A stretch of 64,000 bases of DNA from contig JBEIGB010000004.1 in NCBI GenBank assembly GCA_040382095.1, forward strand, positions 1 to 64,000, given 5' to 3'. Within the stretch, counting starts at the first letter, position 1; the number at the start of each line of letters is the position of its first letter. The position numbers and the translations under genes are program-made. Below the pieces are notes generated by a model that had not been told where the DNA came from, searched no databases, and saw nothing but the letters and a program-made list of their open reading frames with translations. Shown here in pieces: positions 9,227 through 18,231 of this stretch. Origin of the DNA: JADJPL01 sp040382095. GTDB taxonomy: Bacteria; Bacteroidota; Bacteroidia; Chitinophagales; Saprospiraceae.

Positions 9227-10333
9227 ATGAAGGCAATTATTGAACTATACCGGGAGGTGGTAATCGAGATCGCGACACCTTACAGCACGGGTACAGGGTT
9301 CTGCCTGCGTGGGCCCGGGCTGATCGTGACCAACGAACACGTTGTCCGGAACAATAAAGCAGTGGTTGTGCATGGGGTACATCTGGCACAACAACTTGTA
9401 CAGGTGTTGTTCACGGACATCCGGTACGACCTTGCTTTTCTGGAATTGCCCCCAGACGTGAATATGCCGGAAGTGCACCTGGCAGGGGCTTCCGGTCTTG
9501 GGGAAGGCGATGTCGTTATCGCGGTTGGCCATCCTTTTGGTTTGAGGTTCTCGACTACCCAGGGGATCATTTCAAATATCGGGCATGAGATGAACGATGT
9601 GGAATACCTCCAGCACGACGCAGCACTCAACCCCGGCAACAGTGGTGGGCCACTGATCAATGAAGCCGGCGAAGTGGTCGGAATCAATACGTTTGTCCTG
9701 CGCGACAGCGGTACGATCGGATTTGCACTACCTGCTACCTTGCTGGACCGGACCATCCGCGAATACCAGGAAGCGGGGGGCGGAATTAGTACGCGGTGTT
9801 ATTCCTGTGAGAATATTGTCACCCGGGCACGTCTGGATGGGAAATACTGCCCATATTGCGGCACCCTGGCCGAGCTTCCTGACAAGGCAGAGCCTTATCT
9901 ACCGGAAGGGGTACCCAAAACGATAGAAGAAATCCTTCAGAAGCTGGGGTTTCAGGTACTCCTCGCCCGACGGGGCCCCGATAACTGGGAAATCGAAGCC
10001 GGCAGCGCCAAAATAAATATTTCGTACGACGAAAGTAATGGCCTCATCACTGGCGATGCCTACCTTTGTATTTTGCCACGTACGCAAATCCGGGAAATCT
10101 ACACGTACCTGCTCACGCAAAACTACCTGCTGGAAGGCCTGGCCCTGAGCGTAAGCGATAAGGACATTATCTTGTCCCTGGTGATTGATGAACAGTACCT
10201 GAACCTCGAAACCGGCCTTTATCTGTTGAGGCACCTCTTCGAGCGTGCCGATTTTTATGATAATTATCTGGTCGGACACTTTGGTGCACTTTGGAATAAA
10301 GAAATTGACCCTGCACAGGATAGGCTGCAATAA
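9227..10333 (+). CDS. Trypsin-like serine protease with zinc ribbon and YbjN-like C-terminal domain
   Basis: Residues 1-180 form a DegP/HtrA-type protease domain with a complete triad: His38 (TNEHVV), Asp68 (RYDLAFLE) and Ser139 (NPGNSGGPL). Two Cys pairs follow (191/194 and 208/211: CYSC...CPYC), a zinc ribbon. The last 140 or so residues (from PKTIEEILQKLGFQ) resemble the YbjN/type III chaperone-like fold; this is judged by pattern only. There is no signal peptide and no PDZ domain, so unlike DegP it should act in the cytoplasm. The start is the ATG at 9227. Substrates are unknown; the ribbon and the C-terminal domain could recruit them. Confidence 0.85.
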   Translation: MKAIIELYREVVIEIATPYSTGTGFCLRGPGLIVTNEHVVRNNKAVVVHGVHLAQQLVQVLFTDIRYDLAFLELPPDVNMPEVHLAGASGLGEGDVVIAVGHPFGLRFSTTQGIISNIGHEMNDVEYLQHDAALNPGNSGGPLINEAGEVVGINTFVLRDSGTIGFALPATLLDRTIREYQEAGGGISTRCYSCENIVTRARLDGKYCPYCGTLAELPDKAEPYLPEGVPKTIEEILQKLGFQVLLARRGPDNWEIEAGSAKINISYDESNGLITGDAYLCILPRTQIREIYTYLLTQNYLLEGLALSVSDKDIILSLVIDEQYLNLETGLYLLRHLFERADFYDNYLVGHFGALWNKEIDPAQDRLQ

Positions 10334-10468
10334 TCTTTTCCAACCCATCGTTCAAAATCTGTCTGGAATAGACGATTTGCCCCTATAGGCATCCTTTAAC
10401 AATTCCTGCAACCTTTTTTATTAGAGTTTGTGTATTATTGCATAACTTTTCAAAGTGATTATTTTTCA

Positions 10469-11545
10469 ATGAGCCCGAAAACTCCTGGTATGAAAATGTC
10501 CCACTTGCTGCCGGTGGCAGTTCTGTTGTCCTTTGTTTCTACGCTGTCCATTCAAGCACAGGATATACATTTTTCCCAGTTCTACATGTCGCCGCTCAAC
10601 CTGAACCCGGCGATGACCGGGCAGATGAACTGCAACGTCCGCCTGACGTCGAATTATCGCAACCAATGGGCTTCAATTCTGCGCTCCAATGCTTTCCGGA
10701 CCTATTCGGTCTCCTATGACCAGCGTATCCCTGTAGGCCGCTACGATTTCTTTGGTATTGGCGGTACGTTCTGGGGCGACCAGGCAGGAGAAGCGAATTT
10801 TTCAACTTATACGGGTAAGATTTCCGGCTCTTACAGCAAGCGGATGGGCGGCTATCGCGACCGCGCGAATTATCTGGTCGTTGGCGCAGAAGCCGGCGCC
10901 GCACAGCGCAGTATTGATTTCCTCAACCTGCGCTGGGGTACACAACACGACGGCCAGGGGGGCTTTGATCCTACAATAGACCCCCAGGAAGGCCGTTTTG
11001 ACCGGGACAACTTTATTTTCGCAGACCTGGCAGCAGGGCTGCTCTGGTTCATGGTCTTTGAGGAAGGCGCCAATTTTTATTTTGGCGGAGCTTTCCACCA
11101 CCTTAGCCGCGCAAATATCTCCTTTGATTCAGAAAGCGAAGACCTCATCTTTAGCCGGCTCACCGCCCATATCGGCGGGGAATTGCCCCTGAACAGCCGG
11201 GTGGGCATACTTCCCGGAGCCATTTTTATGCGCCAGGGCCCTTTGATGCAGGTCAATGCAGGTACCAGCCTCCGTTTTAACCTGGGTCAAGGTACCGGCG
11301 ATAGCCAGGCTTTTCAAATAGGGCTCTGGACACGCATCGCAAACAAACTCGAAACATCTGTACTCCAGGATGCACTTATCCTTTCAACCCGCTTCGACTT
11401 CAATAATTTCAACCTCGGCTTTAGCTATGACATCAACACTTCAACACTCCAGCCTGCTACCAATGCACAAGGGTCGTTCGAATTCAGCCTGATGTACAAA
11501 ATATGTGGCAAAACCAGCCGCGGCATCTACTGCCCTGATTTCTAA
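10469..11545 (+). CDS. PorP/SprF family type IX secretion outer-membrane protein
   Basis: The family signature follows the signal peptide directly: QDIHFSQFYMSPLNLNPAMTG, then the NYRNQW box and repeated beta-strand pairs to the C-terminus. PorP/SprF proteins are outer-membrane barrels tied to type IX secretion and gliding; many genomes have several paralogues that anchor particular secreted adhesins. The open frame extends to a GTG at 10430; the ATG at 10469 places a normal signal peptide (ending LSIQAQ) and is preferred, though ATGs at 10490 or 10496 are possible. No porK-N cluster or large adhesin gene is next to it, so this is a stand-alone paralogue. Confidence 0.9.
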   Translation: MSPKTPGMKMSHLLPVAVLLSFVSTLSIQAQDIHFSQFYMSPLNLNPAMTGQMNCNVRLTSNYRNQWASILRSNAFRTYSVSYDQRIPVGRYDFFGIGGTFWGDQAGEANFSTYTGKISGSYSKRMGGYRDRANYLVVGAEAGAAQRSIDFLNLRWGTQHDGQGGFDPTIDPQEGRFDRDNFIFADLAAGLLWFMVFEEGANFYFGGAFHHLSRANISFDSESEDLIFSRLTAHIGGELPLNSRVGILPGAIFMRQGPLMQVNAGTSLRFNLGQGTGDSQAFQIGLWTRIANKLETSVLQDALILSTRFDFNNFNLGFSYDINTSTLQPATNAQGSFEFSLMYKICGKTSRGIYCPDF

Positions 11546-11610
11546 AACCCATTACCTATGCCCCCCGTATCTTTTGTTAATTATTGCTCATTGCGCTAAA
11601 TAGTCTGATT

Positions 11611-12078
11611 ATGTTCGGAGGTTCCAGCAAAAAAGAAACCGGCAAAGGGGGAAATCCCTCTGGTAGCCTGACGACGGTGAACTCTTTCAATACCCTTGTG
11701 ACGGGCACTGTTGTGGAAGGTACGGTCAAATCGGAAAAAGATATCCGCATCGAGGGCAGTGTAAAAGGTACGCTGCACTGTGATGCCAAATTAGTGATCG
11801 GCCCGACAGGCTATATCGAAGGAGAAGTCCGCTGTGCAAGCGCTGTGATCGAAGGCCGCTTCGAAGGTAATATCTTCGTTGCCGATTTACTGAACGTCCG
11901 GGAAAGCGCTACAATCAACGGTGAGGTTACCACCGGAAGATTAGTGGTACAGTCCGGTGCAAATTTTAACGTGCAATGTAATATGGCGGGTGGGGCAAAG
12001 GCATCGCAGGCTTCCAGGCCATCGGTTCCTGATCATGAATTGGAAAAGCGTGGGTCGGCGTCGGGAAAACAAGGATAG
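11611..12078 (+). CDS. Bactofilin (polymer-forming cytoskeletal protein)
   Basis: The central part (about residues 25-125) is the bactofilin right-handed beta-helix, with regularly spaced Gly and hydrophobic positions (GTVVEGTVKSEKDIRIEGSVKG, AKLVIGPTGYIEGEV, AVIEGRFEGNIFV). Such proteins polymerise without nucleotide and help organise cell shape or envelope synthesis. The open frame reaches a TTG at 11584; the ATG at 11611 (MFGGSSKKETG) is the usual family start. Its 3' end overlaps the AtpZ gene by 44 nt. In many Bacteroidota this gene sits just before the ATP synthase operon, and the two genes that follow fit that arrangement. Confidence 0.9.
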   Translation: MFGGSSKKETGKGGNPSGSLTTVNSFNTLVTGTVVEGTVKSEKDIRIEGSVKGTLHCDAKLVIGPTGYIEGEVRCASAVIEGRFEGNIFVADLLNVRESATINGEVTTGRLVVQSGANFNVQCNMAGGAKASQASRPSVPDHELEKRGSASGKQG

Positions 12079-12283
12079 CGGCAGCCGTCTGCGCGATATC
12101 GCCAAATACACCGGCCTGGCTTTCCAAATGGGGTTCATTATCCTCCTGGGTACTTTGGCCGGAAAATACCTCGACCGTCACTTCCAGCTTCAGAAGCCGG
12201 TCTTCACCCTCATACTGTCCCTTGTCTCGGTCTTTGCCGCACTCTATATTTCCCTGAAGGATTTTTTGTTCAAAGGGAAGTAA
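12035..12283 (+). CDS. AtpZ/AtpI family protein
   Basis: This small protein (82 residues from the ATG at 12035) has two predicted membrane helices (AFQMGFIILLGTLAGKYLD and PVFTLILSLVSVFAALYISL), with the Gly-rich hairpin typical of AtpZ. AtpZ with AtpI helps assemble or supply Mg2+ to the F-type ATP synthase. The start codon lies inside the bactofilin gene, which implies translational coupling. The usual downstream atpB-atpE-atpF genes are missing here. Confidence 0.8.
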   Translation: MNWKSVGRRRENKDSGSRLRDIAKYTGLAFQMGFIILLGTLAGKYLDRHFQLQKPVFTLILSLVSVFAALYISLKDFLFKGK

Positions 12284-12333
12284 ATACCGGCAAAAGCCCC
12301 GGCAGTAATCGTTTCACTTGTTGAAGACGTTCT

Positions 12334-12711
12334 ATGGAATTTCGGCATTTCCTGCGGCAGCTCCTCATCGCTACCGGTATCTCCGTGGCAGGCATCCTTT
12401 TTGCAGGGCAGTGGCCCGGCTGGAAATCGGGAATACCCCTCGCCTGGATCGCATTGATTTTTTTTATCTTCTTTAGCCTTTTGTCCTTTATTCTTGCACT
12501 AAATACTGCAAAAAGCCCTAAAAAAGAGCGTTTTATCACCCTCATCATGGGCCTCACCCTCCTCAAAATGTTTTTCGCATTCGCAATGGTCGCCGTTTAT
12601 GTTAAAGCCAGGCACCCGGACTCGAGACTTTTCGCTATCCCCTTTTTTGGCATATACCTTATTTTTACTATTTTTGAATCGGCCTTCCTCATCCGGACAG
12701 GTAAAGGTTAA
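12334..12711 (+). CDS. AtpI-like four-helix membrane protein
   Basis: The 125-residue product has four hydrophobic segments (about 8-26, 35-56, 68-88 and 101-120), the layout of AtpI/UncI. Its place right after AtpZ supports that reading, but the sequence itself has few diagnostic residues. The next gene encodes a biotin carrier, not ATP synthase subunit a. It could also be another small membrane protein. Confidence 0.65.
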   Translation: MEFRHFLRQLLIATGISVAGILFAGQWPGWKSGIPLAWIALIFFIFFSLLSFILALNTAKSPKKERFITLIMGLTLLKMFFAFAMVAVYVKARHPDSRLFAIPFFGIYLIFTIFESAFLIRTGKG

Positions 12712-12791
12712 GCGCCTACCTGAAATTTGCCACCAGCTTTATTTCACAGCGGATTACCATCGCCCATACTCATGTAAATACCATCGCAATC

Positions 12792-13274
12792 ATGCAGGAA
12801 CCGGAAAAATTCCAAATCATCGTTAATGGCAGCAAAAACTTTGAACTAGACGGCGACGACCTGGATTGGCGCCCCACAGGCCAGGGAACATGGCATATCC
12901 TGCTCAACGGCAAAGGCTATACCGCCGAGTTACTACACACGGATTTTCAGGAAAAATATTTTGAGCTCAGGATAAATGGAAGCAACTTTAAAGTAAAATT
13001 AGCCGACCGCTTTGACCAGTTAATCGAAAAAATGGGGTTATCCAAACAAGCCTCTGCTAAAATAAAAGATATCAAGGCTCCTATGCCCGGCCTCGTCCTT
13101 GAAATCCAGGTCGAGGTGGGGCAGGAGGTCTCCCAGGGTCAATCCCTCCTCATCCTGGAAGCAATGAAAATGGAAAACATTATCAAATCGCCCGGTGATG
13201 GAATAGTACGCAGTATCCACGTGGAAAAGGGTAATCCCGTAGAGAAAAACCATCTGCTCATCGAACTGGATTGA
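12792..13274 (+). CDS. Biotin carboxyl carrier protein of an acyl-CoA carboxylase
   Basis: The C-terminal half is a biotinyl/lipoyl domain with the biotinylation motif EAMKM (Lys126) and the flanking APMPGLV and Gly-rich turns. The first 80 residues form an extra beta-rich domain seen in the Bacteroidota carrier proteins of propionyl-CoA/acetyl-CoA-type carboxylases. The carrier shuttles CO2 between biotin carboxylase and carboxyltransferase. Neither partner is encoded nearby, so they must be elsewhere. The start is the ATG at 12792, 80 nt after the AtpI-like gene; the convergent dsbD-like gene ends 130 bp downstream. Confidence 0.9.
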   Translation: MQEPEKFQIIVNGSKNFELDGDDLDWRPTGQGTWHILLNGKGYTAELLHTDFQEKYFELRINGSNFKVKLADRFDQLIEKMGLSKQASAKIKDIKAPMPGLVLEIQVEVGQEVSQGQSLLILEAMKMENIIKSPGDGIVRSIHVEKGNPVEKNHLLIELD

Positions 13275-13350
13275 GGTTTCTACCAGTAGGTGACTGCGGG
13301 CGTTCAGGCAAAGGAACCCAAAATCAGGTAAGGGATATCGCCGCGTTGGT

Positions 13351-13365
13351 CCCGTCGCAATAATG
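13351..13365 (+). repeat. Dispersed motif, degenerate copy
   Basis: CCCGTCGCAATAATG keeps the CCRTCGCAA core but diverges after it. It lies in the convergent gap between the biotin carrier and the dsbD-like gene. Confidence 0.3.
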
Positions 13366-13404
13366 CTCCGATGCAATACCCCCTCTCAGGCATCCTCCGC
13401 AACC

Positions 13405-15954
13405 CTATTCTGTAGATGCCAGGCGTGAAAATGCGTCTTTCCCACACTGCAGGAAATCCACATAATCTTTTACGTCTGGCGTATATCCGACGGGGGTGTT
13501 AAGTAACTGGCCATCAGGCGACAGGAGTACATAGAATGGCTGCGAATTGGTCTGAAAGTATTCTGTTTGAAAATATGACCACTTTTGTCCTACCGTGCGC
13601 AGCTTGCGTGTACCCCCATTAATTTTTGGCACTTCCAATTGTTGAGACGTGGGTAGTTCCCGCTTATCGTCCACATATAGCGAAATGACGACGTAGTCAT
13701 TTTTGAGCCGTTGGTAAACAGCAGGCCGCGGCCAGACGTGTTCCTCCATTTTTCGGCAATTTACACAGGCATGGCCTGTAAAGTCGAGCATTACAGGCTT
13801 TTTGAGCTGCCGGGCATAGGCCAGTCCCTCCTGAAGATCTTTGAAACAACTGAGGTTTTGTGGACAGTTGCAGGGTTGGAACCAGCTGTAACATACCGGA
13901 GGTGCCAGGCCGCTGAGCAGGGTTAGCGACCGGTAGCTGCCAGCCTGCTTATCATAGGCGAACCCCGTCCCAAGGTATCCGGTGAAGGCCAGGGAAGCCA
14001 AACCCAATATAATCTGCACAGGAGGCCGCTTACCGGGGCTGTCGTGCGGGAAACGGATAACGCCAAACAGATACAGGGCGAGACCCAGAAAAGTCAGGAT
14101 CCAAAGGATGAGGAAGGGCTCGATTGTCAATATACCCCAGTGCTTCACGAGGTCGGCATTGGAGAGGAATTTCAGGGCGAGGGCAAGCTCCAGAAAACCA
14201 AGTACCACCTTGACCGTATTGAGCCACCCCCCCGATTTGGGCAGACGCTTCATCATCCCGGGGAATGCGGCAAAAAGTGCAAAGGGTAGGGCAAGGGCAA
14301 GGCCAAATCCGCCCATCCCGGCACTCAGTTGCCAGGCACCGCCATCGCTGGTCAGCGCTCCTGCGAGTAATGAGCCAAGGATCGGGCCGGTACAGGAAAA
14401 AGAAACCAGCGCCAGCGTAAGGGCCATGAAGAAAGTGCCAAGGGCGCCTCCAATCCCCTCCGCCTGGCTCGTACGGTTGACCCAGCTATTCGGTAGCGTT
14501 AGCTCGTAATAACCAAAGAAGGAGAAAGCAAATACCAGGAAGATGACAAAAAAGGCGATATTCAGCCAAACGTTGGTAGAAATATCGTTAAGTATGTCCG
14601 GATTGATGCTGTCCATCAAATGGAATGGGATACTGAGGATCAAATAAACCGCCAGGATGAAAAATCCGTAAAGTCCCGCCTGAGAAATACCTTTGCTCTG
14701 GCCGTTTCCTTTGGTAAAGAAACTTACAGTGAGCGGGATCATCGGAAAAACACAGGGGGTAAGGAGCGCGAGAAGGCCGCCCAGAAAACCGAGCAGGAAA
14801 ATATTGCCCAGCCCGGTGTTTGCACTAATACTGGCTTCCCCGGTACTACAATCTGCTACAGGCCCTGCCAGAGAGGGCTTAGGCATTCCACCATATAGTA
14901 TTTCGATAGCAGACTGGCCGGTTCCCGGGGCAGGTGTCGCGGTGGTACCTGCTGCTGCTTCGGGGCCACAGGCCGCCTGCAGGGCTGCCGGCACAAAGCG
15001 AAAATCTACTTCGTTCGGAGGGAGACATTTTTCCTGGTCGCAGGCCATGTAGGTCAGCGTTCCGGTGATTGCTACGGCAGGGTCGCTCACTTCCACTTTC
15101 CGGGAAAACACAACAGGCCCCTGGGTGAATTTTTTCACCAGGATGCCACCAAAAAGAGGGTCCCTGGCTTCCTTTAGCTTTCCCCGTTCCTGCACTTGCC
15201 CGATTCCCTTGAAATGGCTGCCATCATCAAAGGAGAAAGTAGTGGGGATGGGGCCGTTGTCGGCCGTAAACTGGGAATAGATATTCCAGCCGGGCTGTAA
15301 ATCTGCAGTCCACGTAAGTTCATAAACCCCTTTTGATAATTCCCGTATAGAAGCCGCCCATTTTACGGGGTCGAGCAGCCCACCAGCCCCGGACGACACT
15401 TCAGGGGTAGCAAGCAAGGGGGCATCCGCTGCAGGCTGCACGTCGGCAGGCGCCACCGGTACTGCAGGTGTCTTGCCCGCATCTGCCCGGTCGCTCCCCG
15501 CAGTACTTAAATCAAAATTGAATTCCTCTTCGGTAGGTGGCAGGCATTGCTCGTTATCACAGGTCATATACTCCAGATATCCCGCAATAGGCACAGCGGG
15601 GTTGAGCAACTTAACCCGCTGGCGGAAATTTACGGTGCCACTAAACTTTACTACGTTCATCCCGAAAATTTCGTCATAACCTTCCTTGCGCCTGCCTTCT
15701 TCCCTGGCTTTGCCAAGTAACTGAAAATGCGCACCGGCATTGAAATGAAAAGAGGTGGGGATAGGGCCGTTTTCTTCCAGGAATTGTGAATAAACATACC
15801 ATCCCGGGTCTATAGTCGCGGTAAAAACCAATTCGAACTCCTGAGCACCGATTTTCGTCCAGCTCGTGGACCAACGTACCGGATTTTTAATTTGGCCATT
15901 CAACGAAAAAGCCACAAGGAGGGCGGAAAGGGCAAGTAAAATACTGCGTTTCAT
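13405..15954 (-). CDS. DsbD-like thiol:disulfide interchange protein with duplicated N-terminal domain
   Basis: The protein carries electrons from cytoplasmic thioredoxin across the inner membrane to periplasmic thiol partners. Order: signal peptide; two tandem DsbD-alpha-like domains (about 25-150 and 195-330), each with a Cys pair in the same setting (YMTCDNEQCLPP and YMACDQEKCLPP); a transmembrane DsbD/CcdA domain with eight or so helices (about 380-670), including LLTPCVFPMIPLT and SFSCTGPILG; then a thioredoxin-like domain with CVNC (near residue 734). At 849 residues it is longer than E. coli DsbD because of the duplicated domain. It is a single gene, convergent with the biotin carrier. 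Confidence 0.92.
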   Translation of the reverse strand: MKRSILLALSALLVAFSLNGQIKNPVRWSTSWTKIGAQEFELVFTATIDPGWYVYSQFLEENGPIPTSFHFNAGAHFQLLGKAREEGRRKEGYDEIFGMNVVKFSGTVNFRQRVKLLNPAVPIAGYLEYMTCDNEQCLPPTEEEFNFDLSTAGSDRADAGKTPAVPVAPADVQPAADAPLLATPEVSSGAGGLLDPVKWAASIRELSKGVYELTWTADLQPGWNIYSQFTADNGPIPTTFSFDDGSHFKGIGQVQERGKLKEARDPLFGGILVKKFTQGPVVFSRKVEVSDPAVAITGTLTYMACDQEKCLPPNEVDFRFVPAALQAACGPEAAAGTTATPAPGTGQSAIEILYGGMPKPSLAGPVADCSTGEASISANTGLGNIFLLGFLGGLLALLTPCVFPMIPLTVSFFTKGNGQSKGISQAGLYGFFILAVYLILSIPFHLMDSINPDILNDISTNVWLNIAFFVIFLVFAFSFFGYYELTLPNSWVNRTSQAEGIGGALGTFFMALTLALVSFSCTGPILGSLLAGALTSDGGAWQLSAGMGGFGLALALPFALFAAFPGMMKRLPKSGGWLNTVKVVLGFLELALALKFLSNADLVKHWGILTIEPFLILWILTFLGLALYLFGVIRFPHDSPGKRPPVQIILGLASLAFTGYLGTGFAYDKQAGSYRSLTLLSGLAPPVCYSWFQPCNCPQNLSCFKDLQEGLAYARQLKKPVMLDFTGHACVNCRKMEEHVWPRPAVYQRLKNDYVVISLYVDDKRELPTSQQLEVPKINGGTRKLRTVGQKWSYFQTEYFQTNSQPFYVLLSPDGQLLNTPVGYTPDVKDYVDFLQCGKDAFSRLASTE

Positions 15955-16075
15955 GGAAAGGTTTTTTTATCTGCTTTGTTAACGTGGGGATGGTTACGCG
16001 AACGAGAAAGGGCATCGTACAGTCAAAAACGCCATTTCAGGCTACAATACCCCGCTCTCAGGAAGTCTGATCAAG

Positions 16076-16789
16076 CTATTCCGGTATTACCGACCTCACA
16101 CTTGTCAATAAAGATTCAAACAACTTTCTACCGTCAGAGTTGCCGAGCGTTTGTTCAGAGGCGCGTTCAGGATGTGGCATCATCCCGAATACATTGCGCT
16201 GGGCGTTACAAATCCCGGCAATATTGAGTAGTGCGCCATTGGGGTTGGCGTCCGGGGTTATCTCTCCCTGTGCATTACAATATTTGAAAAGGATTTGATC
16301 GTTCTCCTCAAGGCTGCGGAGTGTTTCGTCATCGGCATAATAACGCCCTTCTGCATGGGCAATCGGTATTTTCAGGGCCTTTTGCAAGGAGACCCTCGAT
16401 GTCAGCGCAGAGTTGCCGGTCATGGCCCGTAAATAGACATTTTTGCAAATAAACTGCTGGTTAGCATTGCGCAGCAAAACGCCGGGCAGCAACCCGGCCT
16501 CGCACAGAATCTGAAAACCATTGCATACCCCCCAGACAAAACCTCCACGGCGCGCAAAGGCGGTTACTGCTCCCATAATGGGTGAAAAGCGGGCGATTGC
16601 CCCTGCCCGCAGATAATCCCCGTAAGAAAACCCTCCCGGCAAAATAATGCAGTCCCCTTCCCCGAGCCCCTTTATTTCAGGGTCTTTATGCCATAGCTTG
16701 ATCGTTTCACACTCCATGATATCCTGCAGTACATGCACCATATCATCATCGCAATTAGAACCGGGAAAAACTACTACACCGAATCGCAT
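16076..16789 (-). CDS. purQ: Phosphoribosylformylglycinamidine synthase subunit PurQ
   Basis: This glutaminase subunit of FGAM synthase supplies ammonia for the fourth step of purine synthesis. The class I amidotransferase triad is visible: Cys89 (GVCNGFQ), and a His and Glu in MMPHPERA near the C-terminus. The N-terminus MRFGVVVFPGSNCDDDM and the PGGFSYGDYLRAG motif are diagnostic. Length (237) fits the small-PurL system, which also needs PurL and PurS; neither is in the window. The DUF6427-type gene lies 86 bp upstream on the same strand. Confidence 0.96.
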   Translation of the reverse strand: MRFGVVVFPGSNCDDDMVHVLQDIMECETIKLWHKDPEIKGLGEGDCIILPGGFSYGDYLRAGAIARFSPIMGAVTAFARRGGFVWGVCNGFQILCEAGLLPGVLLRNANQQFICKNVYLRAMTGNSALTSRVSLQKALKIPIAHAEGRYYADDETLRSLEENDQILFKYCNAQGEITPDANPNGALLNIAGICNAQRNVFGMMPHPERASEQTLGNSDGRKLFESLLTSVRSVIPE

Positions 16790-16875
16790 GCCCTTATTTT
16801 TTTACAATTTTTAATCCTGCCCTACGCCCTATCTTAATATCCAAGGCGTTCAACCGATGGGGCAATTTGAACCTT

Positions 16876-17883
16876 TTAGCTTAGATATTTGATTATCAAG
16901 GGCTGGTATTGAATAAGCAATAGCCCCAGAAGTAGCATGAAATGCCATAGTTCCGCCCACTTAGAACGCAAACGACCAAAAAACATTCCGGTGAGAAACC
17001 CTATCGGAAGGGCCGCCAGTAGCAGGTGCTCTGTGGTCATTCCTGGCGTAACAACTATCGTGGCCAGTCCAATGAAGACCATCCAGTACAATAGCCCGAT
17101 GCGCTTTTGGGTCAGCATATTTTGTTTTTGAAAAAAATCACCCTGATTAAATACTATACCCAACAAGATGATTATCCAGGGGATCAACTCCCACGGCATC
17201 CGCATTTTGCCCAGATCGAACAATTTGTATGCTTTCGAAAATTGATGGCCCATAAAATCAGGCAGCGCGTCGAGTTGGTAAGAAATGCTGGCAGCAAGGA
17301 AATAAACCACCAGAAAACCGCTCAGTGCCACGAGCCGCTCCCGGAATATGATCCCCCGGAGCACGTTAAGGCTTATCAAAACCAGGATCAGATAAAGCGC
17401 AGATACCGGATAGAACAATGCGGCAATACCAATACAAAAACCCGCATTGAAAATATTCCCCTCCGGCCGATGTTTCTTCGAAATATCCATTAGCTCGTAC
17501 AATGCGATAAAGAGGAATATATTGGAAAAATGTATCGGCGAGAGGGTCTGAAAAGATGAGGAAAAACTGGTGAACAACAAAAAGAATACCCCCGCATACA
17601 TATTCACATCGCGGTTGAAACGATAATTGTATTCGAGGATGTTCAGCATAAATGCCTGGATGAACAGGAGCAGGACTACCACCCCGGCCTGCCAGTACAG
17701 GGATTCGGGAATCCACCCTTTTACAACCGGAAATAATATCCCGTATGCAAGCTGGGAGGTTTGACCAGGCATTATGACCATGAATACATGCAGCGCCAGT
17801 ACATAGAACAGGAGCAGAAAGCTGACGAGCAGTTGGTTATTACGGAATATGGACAGCAAACCGTTGTGTTTTTTATGCCGCAA
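16876..17883 (-). CDS. DUF6427-type integral membrane protein
   Basis: The protein has 335 residues and about ten hydrophobic segments, with conserved-looking loops (NYRFNRDVNMYAGVFF, SPIHFSNIFLFIALYELMD). This matches the DUF6427 proteins of Bacteroidota, whose role is unknown. The open frame starts with TTG at 17883; no in-frame ATG precedes the first helix, and a stop lies 27 nt upstream, so a TTG start is likely. It is followed on the same strand by purQ. Confidence 0.7.
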   Translation of the reverse strand: MRHKKHNGLLSIFRNNQLLVSFLLLFYVLALHVFMVIMPGQTSQLAYGILFPVVKGWIPESLYWQAGVVVLLLFIQAFMLNILEYNYRFNRDVNMYAGVFFLLFTSFSSSFQTLSPIHFSNIFLFIALYELMDISKKHRPEGNIFNAGFCIGIAALFYPVSALYLILVLISLNVLRGIIFRERLVALSGFLVVYFLAASISYQLDALPDFMGHQFSKAYKLFDLGKMRMPWELIPWIIILLGIVFNQGDFFQKQNMLTQKRIGLLYWMVFIGLATIVVTPGMTTEHLLLAALPIGFLTGMFFGRLRSKWAELWHFMLLLGLLLIQYQPLIIKYLS

Positions 17884-18231
17884 AATTATGGATTTCCATG
17901 GATAAATCTACTATTTAAGCCCTGGGCATCCCTTTTCTTTTATACGGGGTAAGCTGCAAAAGAATATGCCAACCCCTCTGCGTACGTATCTGTACAAGCA
18001 TATTAAGCCAGTGTGCAAATCCTTCTGCCCGGACGAGGTGCCGAATACGTATTTTTTCGGGGTTATGTAAATGGCCCCAACTACGCCACGCCAATTACTA
18101 AGATGCATATAATCTGAAATTGTATTAACTTAGTCTCTTCATTCTAAAACGATGCGTTCGCTTTAACTCATACAACCAAATTCCAGGGATAGGGTCTGAC
18201 CAGACCTGCTTAATCAAAAATACCTAAAGCC
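17884..18231. other. Intergenic: no gene; small palindrome before the aminotransferase gene
   Basis: This 348-bp divergent gap separates the DUF6427-type gene and the class V aminotransferase gene. The only structure noticed is the perfect inverted repeat GGTCTG-AC-CAGACC (18193-18206), 26 nt before the aminotransferase ATG, which could be an operator. No ORF in the gap looks real. Confidence 0.4.
18193..18206. promoter_or_regulatory. Perfect short palindrome upstream of the aminotransferase gene
   Basis: GGTCTG-AC-CAGACC, 26 nt before the ATG at 18232. It is of operator size, but no regulator is known for it. Confidence 0.3.
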
